Under the pieces are notes generated by a model. That model worked only from the letters and a program-made list of their open reading frames with translations, was not told the DNA's origin and searched no databases. Both the position numbers and the translations under genes were made by a program. This document shows, one piece after another, positions 26,762 to 35,871 of a stretch of 64,000 nt of DNA (position 1 is the stretch's first letter; the number at the start of each line of letters is the position of its first letter). Source of the stretch: AWTP1-13 sp963820375. GTDB taxonomy: Bacteria; Pseudomonadota; Alphaproteobacteria; Rhizobiales; Hyphomicrobiaceae. The DNA lies in NCBI GenBank assembly GCA_963820375.1, contig CAWFZX010000019.1, forward strand, positions 248,001 through 312,000. Reading direction: 5' to 3'.

Positions 26762-26784
26762 GCGCGGCCGGCGGCCGGCCGCGC
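26762..26784. other. GC-only palindrome downstream of moeA
   Basis: Two perfect 11-bp arms, GCGCGGCCGGC and GCCGGCCGCGC, flank one base, 32-54 nt beyond the moeA stop. With no T tract it is at best a weak terminator; it could also be a protein-binding dyad. Confidence 0.35.
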
Positions 26785-26815
26785 GCCGTTGGCGGGGGGG
26801 CGCGCGCAGACGGCG

Positions 26816-28096
26816 TCAACGGCCGCTGATGCCGAACTCGGAAAACGGGATAAAGGCCACGGGGTCGCCGCACCTCACCTGCGGCACATCCTCGGGGATC
26901 TCGATCAGCCCATCAGCGGCGCGCAACCCGGATATCAAGCCAGAGCCATCGCGTGGGAACTTGGCGACCGTCAATCCTTGGCGGCCGGAGACGAGCGTGC
27001 CGCGCCAAAACTCGCGGCGCCCAAGTTTGCGATCGGGAAAGTCGAACCCCGCCGGCAAGGGAAAGCGGCGCGGCTCGGGCCAGGGCGCGCCACCCAGGCG
27101 GCGCAGCATCGGCCACACGTAGAGCAGAAAGCAGACGAACACGGCGACCGGATTGCCTGGCAGCCCGACCACGACACAATCATCGATTTGGCCGAACGTC
27201 ATGGGGCGGCCGGGTTTGATGGCGAGCTGCCAGAGGTGTCGTTTGCCGAGGGCGTCGAGCGCCGCCACCATATGGTCTTCCTCGCCGCGGCTGGCCCCGC
27301 CCGAGGTGATGATCACGTCGCAGCTCTGGGCCGCTTCGGCAAGCCGATCCCTGAAGAGCTGGGCGTCGTCGGGCAACACCCCAAGATCGCGCGCGCGCGC
27401 ACCGGTGCCCGCAATCAGCGCCCGCAGCATGGGGGTGTTGGCATCGTAGACTTGTCCCGGCTGCAGCGCCGCCCCCGGCCGCACGATCTCATCGCCGCTC
27501 GCAACGGTTGCAACCTTCAGCCCAGCGTAACAGGCAACCTCGGCGATCCCCAACGAGGCAAGTGCGGCCAAGTCCTGCGGGCGCAGGATCGATCCGGCGC
27601 CGAGGATGGTCTCACCGGCCTTGACGTCCTCGCCGGCGCTGCGCACGTTGGCTTTCGGCTTCAGGCCGCTCGGGATGGTGACGAAGGTGCGGCCGTGCTG
27701 GGCCTGCGTGTGCACGTCTTCTTGCATCGCCACGGTGTCGTGGCCCTGGGGCATGACAGCACCGGTGAAGATCCGCACCGCCGTGGCTTTGCCGGGGACC
27801 CCGACGTGGGGGTGGCCCGCCGCTGCGCGCCCTTTCAGTTCGAGGCTGGTGGCTGCAGCCTGCCGATAGTCGGCGGCGGCGAAGGAATAGCCGTCGACGG
27901 CGGCGTTGGTATGCGCGGGCACGTCCTGGCCAGCGACGGCGGCGGCAGCCAAGATCCGGTTCAGCGCCTCGGTCACGGCCACGCGTTCCTGGCGCACGAC
28001 CGGTGAAACGCGCGCGCGCAGGATCGCCAACGCCTCGTCATGGCGCAGGCGCTGGCCGTCGTTGCGAAAACAATCGTCGAGGAGCTTCTTGTCCAT
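26816..28096 (-). CDS. moeA: Molybdopterin molybdotransferase MoeA
   Basis: MoeA inserts molybdate into adenylylated molybdopterin. The 426-aa product shows its conserved parts in order: AHTNAAVDGYSFAAAD, the domain with IFTGAVMPQGHDTVAMQED, VASGDEIVRPG, the MoaB-like fold with TSGGASRGEEDHM, IKPGRPMTFGQ and GLPGNPVAVFV, and a C-terminal beta domain. No molybdoenzyme gene is in the window. It lies 84 bp after the M81 peptidase gene on the same strand and may be cotranscribed with it. Confidence 0.95.
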   Translation of the reverse strand: MDKKLLDDCFRNDGQRLRHDEALAILRARVSPVVRQERVAVTEALNRILAAAAVAGQDVPAHTNAAVDGYSFAAADYRQAAATSLELKGRAAAGHPHVGVPGKATAVRIFTGAVMPQGHDTVAMQEDVHTQAQHGRTFVTIPSGLKPKANVRSAGEDVKAGETILGAGSILRPQDLAALASLGIAEVACYAGLKVATVASGDEIVRPGAALQPGQVYDANTPMLRALIAGTGARARDLGVLPDDAQLFRDRLAEAAQSCDVIITSGGASRGEEDHMVAALDALGKRHLWQLAIKPGRPMTFGQIDDCVVVGLPGNPVAVFVCFLLYVWPMLRRLGGAPWPEPRRFPLPAGFDFPDRKLGRREFWRGTLVSGRQGLTVAKFPRDGSGLISGLRAADGLIEIPEDVPQVRCGDPVAFIPFSEFGISGR

Positions 28097-28180
28097 CTGG
28101 CGTCCACAGGCCCTTGCCGGCAGGGCAATCTAGCGAAAAACGCCGCCCGCAGCCATGCGGCGGCCACCCCCGGCAGACCC

Positions 28181-29650
28181 TCAAACAATCAGCCCTGGGC
28201 TGGTCTCCTCGTCGAGCGGCCAGATCGGGCGCTCAACCCGCCGATAGGGCACCCGGCGGTAGTCGCGCGACAGGGGCGCATCGCTATCGACATAGAGCAC
28301 CTTCTGCGCAATCGGCCCGAAGGCCGCCATGAAGTGGTTGGTGGACTTAAGCACCAGGATCTTCTTCTGCGCCGGGTCAATGCCAACATTGCCGAAGAGC
28401 TCGAGGCCGAGGGCCTGCGTGCGGTTGCTGATCAACACGACCTCGACGCCGCCGACCCGGACCGCGGCACAGTCGCCAAGGGGAACCTGGGTCGGCCCAA
28501 AGCTTTGCCAACCATCCCTGGCGAGGCCGATCACGGTCGCGCTCGCATCGAACGGCTGGCCCGAGGCCGGTCCGGTCTTGCCGCCCATACGCAAGGGAAA
28601 GGTGGCGCCGACGCCGGCGTCGAAGCAGAGCCTGACGGCCACCGGGTCCCAGAGCGGGGCGAGCGCGGCGTTCGTCACGTTGTGGTTGACCAGCGCCCGC
28701 AAAATGCTGGTGTTGTCGGATGGCGCGCCGCCGCCGGCGTTGTCCGCCGGCTCGGCCATCACCACCGGCGCCGCGCTGCTGGCCAGGCTGGCGGCGATGG
28801 CGCTCTCGACATTGAGATAGTCGGGCATGGTCTTGCCACGCATGGCGACGAACTCCTCGCCGAGCGCGGTGGCGAGTGCATCGGCCTTGCTCTTGTCGCC
28901 GTCGGCGACCACCAGCACGCGGCTGGAAAGCTCGGGCACGTCGGCATAGGGGAAGCAGTGGCCGAGCGAGATGGACAGAATGCCATTTTTGCCCTCCATC
29001 GCCTTGATTTTATCGACGAAGCCGCGCATCAGCGGCAGCGTGGTGGGGTAGCTTTGGATCTGGCGGCAATCGTAGACCGACATCACCGGCTTGATTTTGC
29101 CAGCCAACGTCGCCAGCACGAGATCGAGCACCTCCTCGGCGCGGTCGACCACATCGGTGTGGGGAAACTCTTTATACAGCACGATAATGTCGGAAAGTTG
29201 CACGCGCTTGCGCGTCAAGTGGCAATGCGGGTCGAGCTCGACACCGATCACGCATTGGCTGCCGACGAGCTCACGCACCCGGGCAAGGATATCGCCCTCC
29301 ACATCGTCGTACCCGAACGCCACCATGGCGCCGTGCAGACCCAGCAACACGCCGTCTACCGGCAGCGCTGCGCGCAGCTGCTGCAGGATCTCGTCGCGCA
29401 TCGCTTCATAGTCTTGGCGGTTGGTGGTCCCCGCCGGGCTGGCAGCAAAGCAGCTGCCCTCAATCAAGCTGAAACCCTCCTTGGCGGCGCGCCTGCGAGC
29501 CACAAACAGCGGCGCGGTACACATGCGCGGTGCATCCTCGGGATGCTCTCCCGGCCGCAGGAAGACGCCCTCCTTGTAGGAGGCGAGGCTGGTCGGTAGC
29601 GGCGAAAAGGTATTGGTCTCGGTCGCCAGGGTGGCCGTGAAGATGCGCAT
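28181..29650 (-). CDS. M81-family (MlrC-type) metallopeptidase
   Basis: The 489-aa protein matches the MlrC/M81 family. It has the N-terminal ETNTFSPLPT motif, LLGLHGAMVAFGYDDVEGD with the metal-binding His and Asp, VELDPHCHLT, and a large C-terminal DUF1485-type half ending in FPLRMGGKTG and related segments. The founding member hydrolyses linearised microcystin, but most relatives have no known substrate, so only zinc hydrolase or peptidase activity is inferred. A terminator-like hairpin with an 8-T run lies directly upstream of its start, an unusual arrangement. Confidence 0.85.
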   Translation of the reverse strand: MRIFTATLATETNTFSPLPTSLASYKEGVFLRPGEHPEDAPRMCTAPLFVARRRAAKEGFSLIEGSCFAASPAGTTNRQDYEAMRDEILQQLRAALPVDGVLLGLHGAMVAFGYDDVEGDILARVRELVGSQCVIGVELDPHCHLTRKRVQLSDIIVLYKEFPHTDVVDRAEEVLDLVLATLAGKIKPVMSVYDCRQIQSYPTTLPLMRGFVDKIKAMEGKNGILSISLGHCFPYADVPELSSRVLVVADGDKSKADALATALGEEFVAMRGKTMPDYLNVESAIAASLASSAAPVVMAEPADNAGGGAPSDNTSILRALVNHNVTNAALAPLWDPVAVRLCFDAGVGATFPLRMGGKTGPASGQPFDASATVIGLARDGWQSFGPTQVPLGDCAAVRVGGVEVVLISNRTQALGLELFGNVGIDPAQKKILVLKSTNHFMAAFGPIAQKVLYVDSDAPLSRDYRRVPYRRVERPIWPLDEETSPGLIV

Positions 29651-29668
29651 GAGGCTTTCTCTCGCAAG

Positions 29669-29696
29669 AAAAAAAACGGGCCTGCGCTCGCAAGCC
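29669..29696 (-). terminator. Terminator/attenuator directly before the M81 gene
   Basis: On the minus strand GGCTTGCG pairs with CGCAGGCC (one G-U pair) and is followed by CG and eight T residues, ending 19 nt before the ATG at 29650. It could be a leader attenuator. CTTGCGAG recurs just downstream, and GGCTT can also pair with the AAGCC nearer the ATG, which would open the hairpin. Otherwise it ends an unseen upstream transcript. Confidence 0.5.
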
Positions 29697-30061
29697 GCTA
29701 AGCATGCGCCCTTGCTGGGACAAGATGGCGCCAGACGTCAAGGCCAGCGCACCAACACCGCCCGGCAAGACCGGCTCTCGCCAAAGGGCGCGCCCCGCCC
29801 CCATCAGCAGCCGGCGGCTCGCGGGCTGCGCCCCGCGCCCGACCTGAACACGACCGGGGCCACCACCGGGGCAAGACTGCGCCACGCCCCCCGGGGCACG
29901 ACCTGGCCCCAGCCTGGTGCCATCTTGGTGTGCCCCGGCCGCGGGCTGGCGGCTGGCCGCTGCGGTTGCCGGCACGGCCAGCCAGGCGTGGTCTTGCCGT
30001 GGCTCTCGGCATACACTGGTCAAACGGTTGCCGATGCCACGCCAGTTAGCAAGCCGCCACG
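29697..30061. other. GC-rich divergent intergenic region
   Basis: About 365 bp between the M81 peptidase leader and the TPR glycosyltransferase start. No convincing gene is present. CAAGATGGCGCCAG (29721-29734) and CTGGTGCCATCTTG (29915-29928) are inverted copies with one mismatch, nearly 200 bp apart. Short GC-rich blocks containing GCCCCGG recur. Confidence 0.4.
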
Positions 30062-32395
30062 ATGGTCTCAGAGCCTACCCCTCCCCCAACATCCCCGCAC
30101 ACCGGCAAGGCTGAAGCGATGCGACGGGCGATGGCGCTGCATCGCCGTGGCCAGCTGGACGAAGCCGCCAAGATTTATCGTGCCGTGCTGGCGGCTGCTC
30201 CGGACGACTTCGACGCCTTGCACCTCCTGGGCGTGCTGTTGAGTGCGCGCAGGCAGTCCGCTGAAGGCATCGCGCTGATCAAGCGAGCGCTGGCGCTGCA
30301 GCCAAATTTTGCCGGCGCGCACAACAATCTCGGCACCGCCCTGCTCGCAGCAAAACAAGCCGAGCCAGCGCTCGCCAGCTTCCGGCGCGCCATCGCGCTC
30401 AAAGCCGACTTCGCCGAGGCGCACAGCAATCTCGGCAATGCGCTCGCCGAGCTAGGGCGCCACGACGAGGCCGTTGCCAGCCACCGGCGCGCCATTGCGC
30501 TCAAGCCACAGTACGCGGAAGGGCACAACAATCTCGGCAACACCCTCATTGCGCTCGGGCGCCCGGAGGAGGCGGTCGAGGCTTGCCGCCAGGCCGTCAA
30601 AATCAGGCCGAGCTATGCCAAAGCGCACAACAATCTTGCCACCGCGCTGGTCAAACTGCGGCGCGAGGAGGAGGCCATCGACAGTTTTCGCCAGGCCATT
30701 GCCGCCAATCCCGATTTTGCCGAAGCCTATCGCGGGCTTGGCGATTGCCTGCTGGCGACCCGGCGCGAACAGGAAGCCCTCGCCGCTCTGCAACGCGCCG
30801 TCGCCCTTCGCGCCCAGGCTGTGGACGCCCATATCAGCCTCGGTCGCGCTTTCAGTGCGCTGCGGCAAATGTCCGCCGCCGCCGCCGCCTATCGGCGGGC
30901 CAGCCAATTGCAGCCCGACAATGGCGTGGCGCACCACAATCTCGGCAATGCCTTGTCGGCGGCCGGCAACCTGGAAGAGGCCGCCGCCAGCTACCGGCGC
31001 GCGATCGACCTCATGCCCGGCGACTGCCATGCGCTGTTGCAGTACGTAGATGTGTGCGGGCGGATGTGTGCTTGGCGCCAGTCCGCCGCGCCGTCGCAAG
31101 AGCTGATCGAACGCGCTCGACGCGCCGACTGCAACGGCCCGCCATTTCCTCTGCTTGCCATCAGTGACGACCCGGCGGTGCAGCAGGCCGCCGCCCAGGC
31201 CTTTGTCAGGCACAGCATCGGCAGTGGCTATCCCGCCCTATGGAACGGCGAGCGCTACAATCACGCCAGGATCAAACTGGCCTATTTCTCCTTCGACCTG
31301 CGCGAACATCCAGCGGCGCGTCTGATCGTAGACCTGCTCGCGCGCCACGATCGATCGCAATTCGAAGTCTATGCGGTCTCGTCCGGACCCGACGACAAGA
31401 GCGCCCTGCGCGCTCGCATCCGCCGGGCCTGTGATCACTTCATTGATGTTGAGCCGCTCTCTGAAGCGGCCATCGCCCAACAGCTGCGGGCACTCAACAT
31501 CGATATCATCGTCGATCTGGATGGACACACGGAGGGAAGCCGCAGCCAAGCGCTGGCCTGGCGTCCGGCGCCGGCGCAGGTCGCCTATCTCGGCTATCCC
31601 GCGACGCTGGGCGCCGATTTTATCGACTATGCAATCGTCGACCCGCTGCTCGTGCCACCCGAACAGCAGGCTTTCTTCAACGAAAAACTCGTGCACCTGC
31701 CCGATTGCTTCCAAGCCAGCGACAGCCAACGTGCCGTGCCCGCGCGCCTGCCGTCGCGAGCGGAGCTTGGGTTGCCCGAAACCGCCGTGGTGTTTTGCTG
31801 TTTCAACAACCTCTACAAGATCACGGCGGCGATCTTCGACGTCTGGATGCGGCTCTTGCGAGCCGTGCCGGGCAGTGTGCTTTGGTTGGTCGCCGACAAT
31901 CGCTGGGCCGAAGCAAACCTGCAGGCAGAGGCACGCCAGCGCGGCGTCGAGCCGGCTCGCCTGATTTTTTCGCCACGGGTTGACTATGCAGCCTTTCTCG
32001 CCCGGCAGCACGCAGCCGACCTGTTTCTCGACACCGCCCCCTACAATGGCGGCGCCACCAGCAACGATGCGCTGTGGTGCGGATTGCCCGTCATCACCTG
32101 TTGCGGTCGCAGCTTCTCCTCGCGCATGACCGCCAGCCTGCTCACCGCCATCGGCCTGCCCGAGCTCGTCACCCATTCGCCGGCCGACTACGAAGCTCTG
32201 GCCCTCGCCTTGGCGCGGGAGCCGCCGCGCCTGGCCAACCTGCGCCGCAAGCTGGCGCAGAACAGGTCGCGCACCGCCCTTTTCGATAGCGAGCGCTTTT
32301 GCCGCAATCTGGAAGCGGCCTATGCCGAAATGTGGCGCGTCAGCGAGGCGGGCGAAGCGGTCTCGCCGTTTTCAATCCAATCGGCCCCGCCATAG
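30062..32395 (+). CDS. TPR-repeat O-GlcNAc-transferase-type (GT41) glycosyltransferase
   Basis: The 777-aa protein joins an N-terminal TPR superhelix to a GT41 catalytic region, the layout of the eukaryotic O-GlcNAc transferase/SPINDLY family and its bacterial relatives. About nine TPR units (AHNNLGTALLAAKQAEPALA-type, ~34 residues) cover roughly residues 20-320. The catalytic half includes DLDGHTEGSRSQALAWRPAP from about residue 484, APAQVAYLGYPATLGADFID, and FLDTAPYNGGATSNDALWCG near the C-terminus. It is cytosolic with no signal peptide. Bacterial homologues glycosylate proteins such as adhesins or flagellin. No partner is nearby, so the target is unknown. Confidence 0.92.
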   Translation: MVSEPTPPPTSPHTGKAEAMRRAMALHRRGQLDEAAKIYRAVLAAAPDDFDALHLLGVLLSARRQSAEGIALIKRALALQPNFAGAHNNLGTALLAAKQAEPALASFRRAIALKADFAEAHSNLGNALAELGRHDEAVASHRRAIALKPQYAEGHNNLGNTLIALGRPEEAVEACRQAVKIRPSYAKAHNNLATALVKLRREEEAIDSFRQAIAANPDFAEAYRGLGDCLLATRREQEALAALQRAVALRAQAVDAHISLGRAFSALRQMSAAAAAYRRASQLQPDNGVAHHNLGNALSAAGNLEEAAASYRRAIDLMPGDCHALLQYVDVCGRMCAWRQSAAPSQELIERARRADCNGPPFPLLAISDDPAVQQAAAQAFVRHSIGSGYPALWNGERYNHARIKLAYFSFDLREHPAARLIVDLLARHDRSQFEVYAVSSGPDDKSALRARIRRACDHFIDVEPLSEAAIAQQLRALNIDIIVDLDGHTEGSRSQALAWRPAPAQVAYLGYPATLGADFIDYAIVDPLLVPPEQQAFFNEKLVHLPDCFQASDSQRAVPARLPSRAELGLPETAVVFCCFNNLYKITAAIFDVWMRLLRAVPGSVLWLVADNRWAEANLQAEARQRGVEPARLIFSPRVDYAAFLARQHAADLFLDTAPYNGGATSNDALWCGLPVITCCGRSFSSRMTASLLTAIGLPELVTHSPADYEALALALAREPPRLANLRRKLAQNRSRTALFDSERFCRNLEAAYAEMWRVSEAGEAVSPFSIQSAPP

Positions 32396-32770
32396 CCGCC
32401 AAGCCCCAGCCCCCGCTTGCGGGGCGCCCTCCCCGGGAGCGGAGGCTTTTTGCCCTCAAACGAGGGCGCAAGCGGGCGCGGGGGCCGGTCGCCTGCCCGC
32501 AACGTGGAACCTGTCGGCGCTGGCGCTTTGAAGAGGCCACCGCCAAGGCGCAAGCCAGCAGCCGGCGCCCCCTGGCTGCCGCGCTCGCCCGCTGAGGAGC
32601 CCCCCTGCGTCAGGAGGGGGCCGGGCCCCCTGCCCCAAGCGTTGCCGCCACCGCTGGCGAGCCCTCGCACCTGCGCGCGGCAGGTCGGCGCTGGCCCTTT
32701 GCCTCTTGAGCCGCGGTGGCGGCGGCCTATATCAGGAACATCAGGGGGCAGCGCTGTCAGAGGCCATCCC
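32396..32770. other. GC-rich intergenic region before the small secreted protein
   Basis: 375 bp without a convincing gene. It contains CCCCGC-TT-GCGGGG shortly after the glycosyltransferase stop and a perfect palindrome AGGGGGCC-G-GGCCCCCT at 32615-32631. Neither has a T tract beside it. Confidence 0.4.
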
Positions 32771-33034
32771 ATGCGAACAGCAAAAAACATCAAGATCGCC
32801 AGCATCATTGCCACCGGCGCCCTCCTCTTTGGCGCCTGCGCAGCGCAGGCCCAATCGTCCAGCCAGCAGCGTCCGCCCCGCCAGCCCCCGCGCACGGTCA
32901 TCATCGAGCGGGAGGGGCCACCGCCTGCCCCCCGGGAGCGTCCGGTCAACGCGCCGAGAACCTACCAGGATATCTCGCCGCCGATGCAAGGCCCAACGCC
33001 GCTCTCGCCGATGGCGCCACGCGTCGGTGGCTGA
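32771..33034 (+). CDS. Small secreted Pro/Arg-rich protein (about 87 aa)
   Basis: The ATG at 32771 starts a clear Sec signal peptide (MRTAKNIKIASIIATGALLF, then GACAAQAQ). The FGACAAQ segment could serve as a lipobox variant. The mature part is disordered and rich in Pro, Arg and Gln (SSSQQRPPRQPPRTVIIERE, PPAPRERPVNAPR). Such proteins are probably periplasmic or envelope-associated, but no family is recognised. The open frame extends upstream without homology. It is convergent with lpdA. Confidence 0.6.
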   Translation: MRTAKNIKIASIIATGALLFGACAAQAQSSSQQRPPRQPPRTVIIEREGPPPAPRERPVNAPRTYQDISPPMQGPTPLSPMAPRVGG

Positions 33035-33070
33035 CGGCCTCGCCTGCCGGCCGCCAGCGCGCAACCTGCC

Positions 33071-33124
33071 AAGCGGGTCGCATGTGCCAAGCGCGTCACA
33101 TGTGCAAAGCGCGTCACATGTGAA
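33071..33124. repeat. 18-bp tandem array, three copies, at the lpdA 3' end
   Basis: Copies are at 33071-33088, 33089-33106 and 33107-33124, with consensus AAGCGCGTCACATGTGCA and few mismatches. The last copy contains the lpdA stop codon and final codons, so the array grew at the gene end. Each unit carries the CACATGTG palindrome, degenerate in the first copy. Confidence 0.9.
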
Positions 33125-34517
33125 TGGCGCGCTTGGCCACCGCCAGGGCCGCTTCCTTGACGGCTTCGCTCAGGCTTGGATGGGCATGACACGTGCGCGC
33201 TAGGTCTTCGGCCGAGCCGCCGAATTCCAGCATGACGGCAGCCTCGGCGATCATTTCGCTGGCCGCAGCGGCGATGATCTGCACGCCCAGGATACGGTCA
33301 CTGGCGGCATCCGCCAGGACTTTGACAAACCCATCGGTGGTCTTGTTGACCTTGGCGCGCGCGTTGGCGGTCAAGGGAAATTTGCCGACCTTGTAGGCCA
33401 CATTGGCCGCCTTCAGATCTTCCTCGCTTTTGCCGACCGTCGCCACCTCCGGGAAGGTGTAGATCACATTGGCAATGGCATCGTAGTTGACGTGGCCGGC
33501 TTGACCGGCCAGCTGCTCGGCAACGGCGATGCCCTCTTCTTCCGCCTTATGCGCGAGCATGGGGCCGGCGATCACGTCGCCAATGGCATAGAGCCCCGCG
33601 ACATTCGTCTGGTAGCGTCGATCGACGATGATGCGCTGCTTGTTGTCGAGCTTTACGCCGACCGCCTCGAGGCCTAGGCCCTCCGTGTAGGGCACGCGAC
33701 CGACCGCGACCAGGACCACGTCCGCTTCCACGCCGATCGACGCACCTGCGCCGACCGGCTCGATCGTCACTTTTTGGTTGGCGCCATTGTGCGCAATGGC
33801 CGTTACCTTGCTCGACAGTTTGAAACTCAGACCCTGCTTCATCAGAATGCGCTGCAGACTGCGGGCCACGTCGGCGTCGGTGCCGGGCAGGATGCGATCG
33901 AGAAACTCGACCACCAGGACCTCGCTGCCGAGCCGGCGCCAGACCGAGCCAAGTTCCAAGCCGATCACCCCGGCGCCGATCACCAACAGCCGCTTGGGAA
34001 CTTGGGGGAGAGACAGGGCGCCGGTCGACGACACCACGGTCTCCTCGTTGATATCGATGCCGGGTAGCCGGGCGACCTCCGAGCCGGTGGCGATGACGAT
34101 GCTGTTGGCGGTCAGCTGTTGGCTGTCGCCGCCAGCACCCGCCACGCTGACGCTCCCCGGCGCCAGGATGCTGCCGGTGCCGTAGAAGACGTCGATCTTG
34201 TTTTTCTTCAGCAGGAAGGCAACGCCGTCGACATTGCCCTTCACGCCTTGATCCTTAAAGGCCAGCATACCAGCGAGGTCGAGCTTCGGCGCCACCTCGA
34301 TGCCCATGCCGATGAGGGTGTGGGCGGCTTCCTCATAGCGCTCGGAGGCGTGCAGCAGCGCTTTGGAGGGGATGCAGCCGACATTGAGGCAGGTCCCGCC
34401 ATGGGTGGCGCGCTTTTCGATCACCGCCACCTTCAGTCCCAGCTGGGCGGCTCGGATCGCGCAGACGTAGCCGCCCGGGCCAGTGCCGATCACGAGCAAA
34501 TCGTAGCTCTGCGCCAT
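33114..34517 (-). CDS. lpdA: Dihydrolipoyl dehydrogenase (E3)
   Basis: E3 reoxidises dihydrolipoamide of 2-oxo acid dehydrogenase complexes with FAD and NAD+. The 467-aa product has the FAD motif GTGPGGYVCAIRAAQLG, the redox disulfide in GGTCLNVGCIPSKALLHASE, the NAD-binding GAGVIGLELGSVW, and the C-terminal His-Glu pair in HAHPSLSEA. It starts 3 nt after the sucB stop, so it belongs to the 2-oxoglutarate dehydrogenase complex of this operon. Its stop codon is in an 18-bp repeat array. Confidence 0.95.
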   Translation of the reverse strand: MAQSYDLLVIGTGPGGYVCAIRAAQLGLKVAVIEKRATHGGTCLNVGCIPSKALLHASERYEEAAHTLIGMGIEVAPKLDLAGMLAFKDQGVKGNVDGVAFLLKKNKIDVFYGTGSILAPGSVSVAGAGGDSQQLTANSIVIATGSEVARLPGIDINEETVVSSTGALSLPQVPKRLLVIGAGVIGLELGSVWRRLGSEVLVVEFLDRILPGTDADVARSLQRILMKQGLSFKLSSKVTAIAHNGANQKVTIEPVGAGASIGVEADVVLVAVGRVPYTEGLGLEAVGVKLDNKQRIIVDRRYQTNVAGLYAIGDVIAGPMLAHKAEEEGIAVAEQLAGQAGHVNYDAIANVIYTFPEVATVGKSEEDLKAANVAYKVGKFPLTANARAKVNKTTDGFVKVLADAASDRILGVQIIAAAASEMIAEAAVMLEFGGSAEDLARTCHAHPSLSEAVKEAALAVAKRAIHM

Positions 34518-34520
34518 CCC

Positions 34521-35862
34521 TCAAAGCTCCAGCACGAACCGCTGCGGATCCTCCAGGCATTCCTTGACACGCACGAGGAAGGTGACGGCCTCGCGGCCAT
34601 CGACCAGACGGTGATCGTAGCTGAGCGCCAAGTTCATGATCGGACGGGCGACGATCTGACCGTTGCGCACCACCGCCCGCTCCTCGATGCGATGCATGCC
34701 GAGAATCCCCGACTGCGGCGCATTGAGGATCGGCGTCGACAGCAGTGAGCCGTACACGCCGCCGTTCGAGATCGTGAACGTGCCACCTTGCATCTCCTCG
34801 ATGCTAAGCTTGCCGTCGCGCGCACGCCGACCGAAGTCGGCAATCGCTTGCTCGATCTCGGCGAAGGACAGCCGGTCGGCCTCGCGCAGCACCGGCACGA
34901 CCAAGCCCCGATCGGTGCCGACGGCAACACCGATGTGATAGTAGTTCTTGTAGACAATGTCCTGGCCGTCGATTTCGGCATTGACCGCTGGAATTTCCTT
35001 CAGCGCTTGGATGCAGGCCTTCACAAAGAAGGCCATGAAGCCCAGCTTCGCCTGGTGGCGCTTCTCGAACAATTCCTTGTAGTCGCTGCGCACCTTCATG
35101 ATCGCGCTCATATCCACGTCGTTAAACGTGGTGAGCATGGCGGCCGTGTTCTGCGCCTCCTTCAGCCGACGGGCAATGGTCTGGCGCAGCCGCGTCATGC
35201 GCACGCGCTCTTCGCGCGCGCCATCGTTCGGACCGGACGGTGCGCGCAGCTGCTGGGTTGCAACGGGTACGCTGGCCGGCAAGTAGCTGCCGACGGTCTC
35301 GGGCCGAGCCGCCGCTGCCGCTGCGGGGCCGCTGCGCGGTGACGCGGCGATGGCATCCTCCTTCAGGATCTGGCCGCGACGGCCGGAGCCAGCAACGTCG
35401 GCGGCGGCAAGGCCCTTTTCCGCCATGATCTTGCGTGCGGCGGGAGCCGGCGGCATGGCGCCGGCGTCGATCCCTGCCGGCTCGGCGGCAGGCGCGCGGG
35501 GCTGGGCCGCCGCCGGCGGCGGCGCCGACACGGCGCCGGCGGCGTTGGCCTGCGGCGCTGGGGTTGGCCTGCGGCGCTGGGGTTGGCAAGGCTGCGCCTT
35601 CGTTGGATGCGCCAGGCTGTGCACCGGCATTGACAATGGCCCCGAGCACGCTGCCGACCGCAACGGTGGTGCCCTGCGGCACCTTGATCGCGGCCAGCAC
35701 CCCGGCGGCGGGAGCCGGCACCTCGATCGTCACCTTGTCGGTTTCGAGCTCGACCAGCGGCTCGTCGACGGCAACCGGGTCGCCCGGCTGCTTGAACCAT
35801 TGCCCGACCGTCGCCTCCGTCACCGATTCGCCCAGCGCCGGCACCTTGATGTCGATTGCCAT
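34521..35862 (-). pseudogene. sucB: 2-oxoglutarate dehydrogenase E2 (sucB), frameshifted by a 19-bp duplication
   Basis: E2 carries succinyl groups on lipoamide. The N-terminal lipoyl domain starts at 35862 (MAIDIKVPALGESVTEATVG, lipoyl Lys in ELETDKVTIEVP). The E3-binding segment (RKIMAEKGLAAADVAGSGRR) and the catalytic domain (SYDHRLVDGREAV) lie in another frame that ends at 34521. The switch falls at a perfect tandem duplication of 19 bp in the Ala/Pro linker (35544-35581). Deleting one copy joins PTPAPQA to NAAGAVSAPPP and gives a normal ~440-aa SucB. As written, translation from the start would fail after the lipoyl domain. It lies 9 nt after sucA and 3 nt before lpdA. It may be a true lesion, a slippage-prone switch or an assembly error. 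Confidence 0.9.
35544..35581. repeat. 19-bp perfect tandem duplication inside sucB
   Basis: GTTGGCCTGCGGCGCTGGG occurs at 35544-35562 and again at 35563-35581. Because 19 is not a multiple of three, one copy too many shifts the frame between the lipoyl domain and the rest of SucB. Confidence 0.95.
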
Positions 35863-35871
35863 GATCTCACC

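Noticed and set aside
34521..35862. sucB as two separate genes (a free lipoyl protein and a lipoyl-less E2)
   Set aside because: The second frame has no credible start or ribosome-binding site, and removal of exactly one 19-bp copy gives a perfect single SucB.
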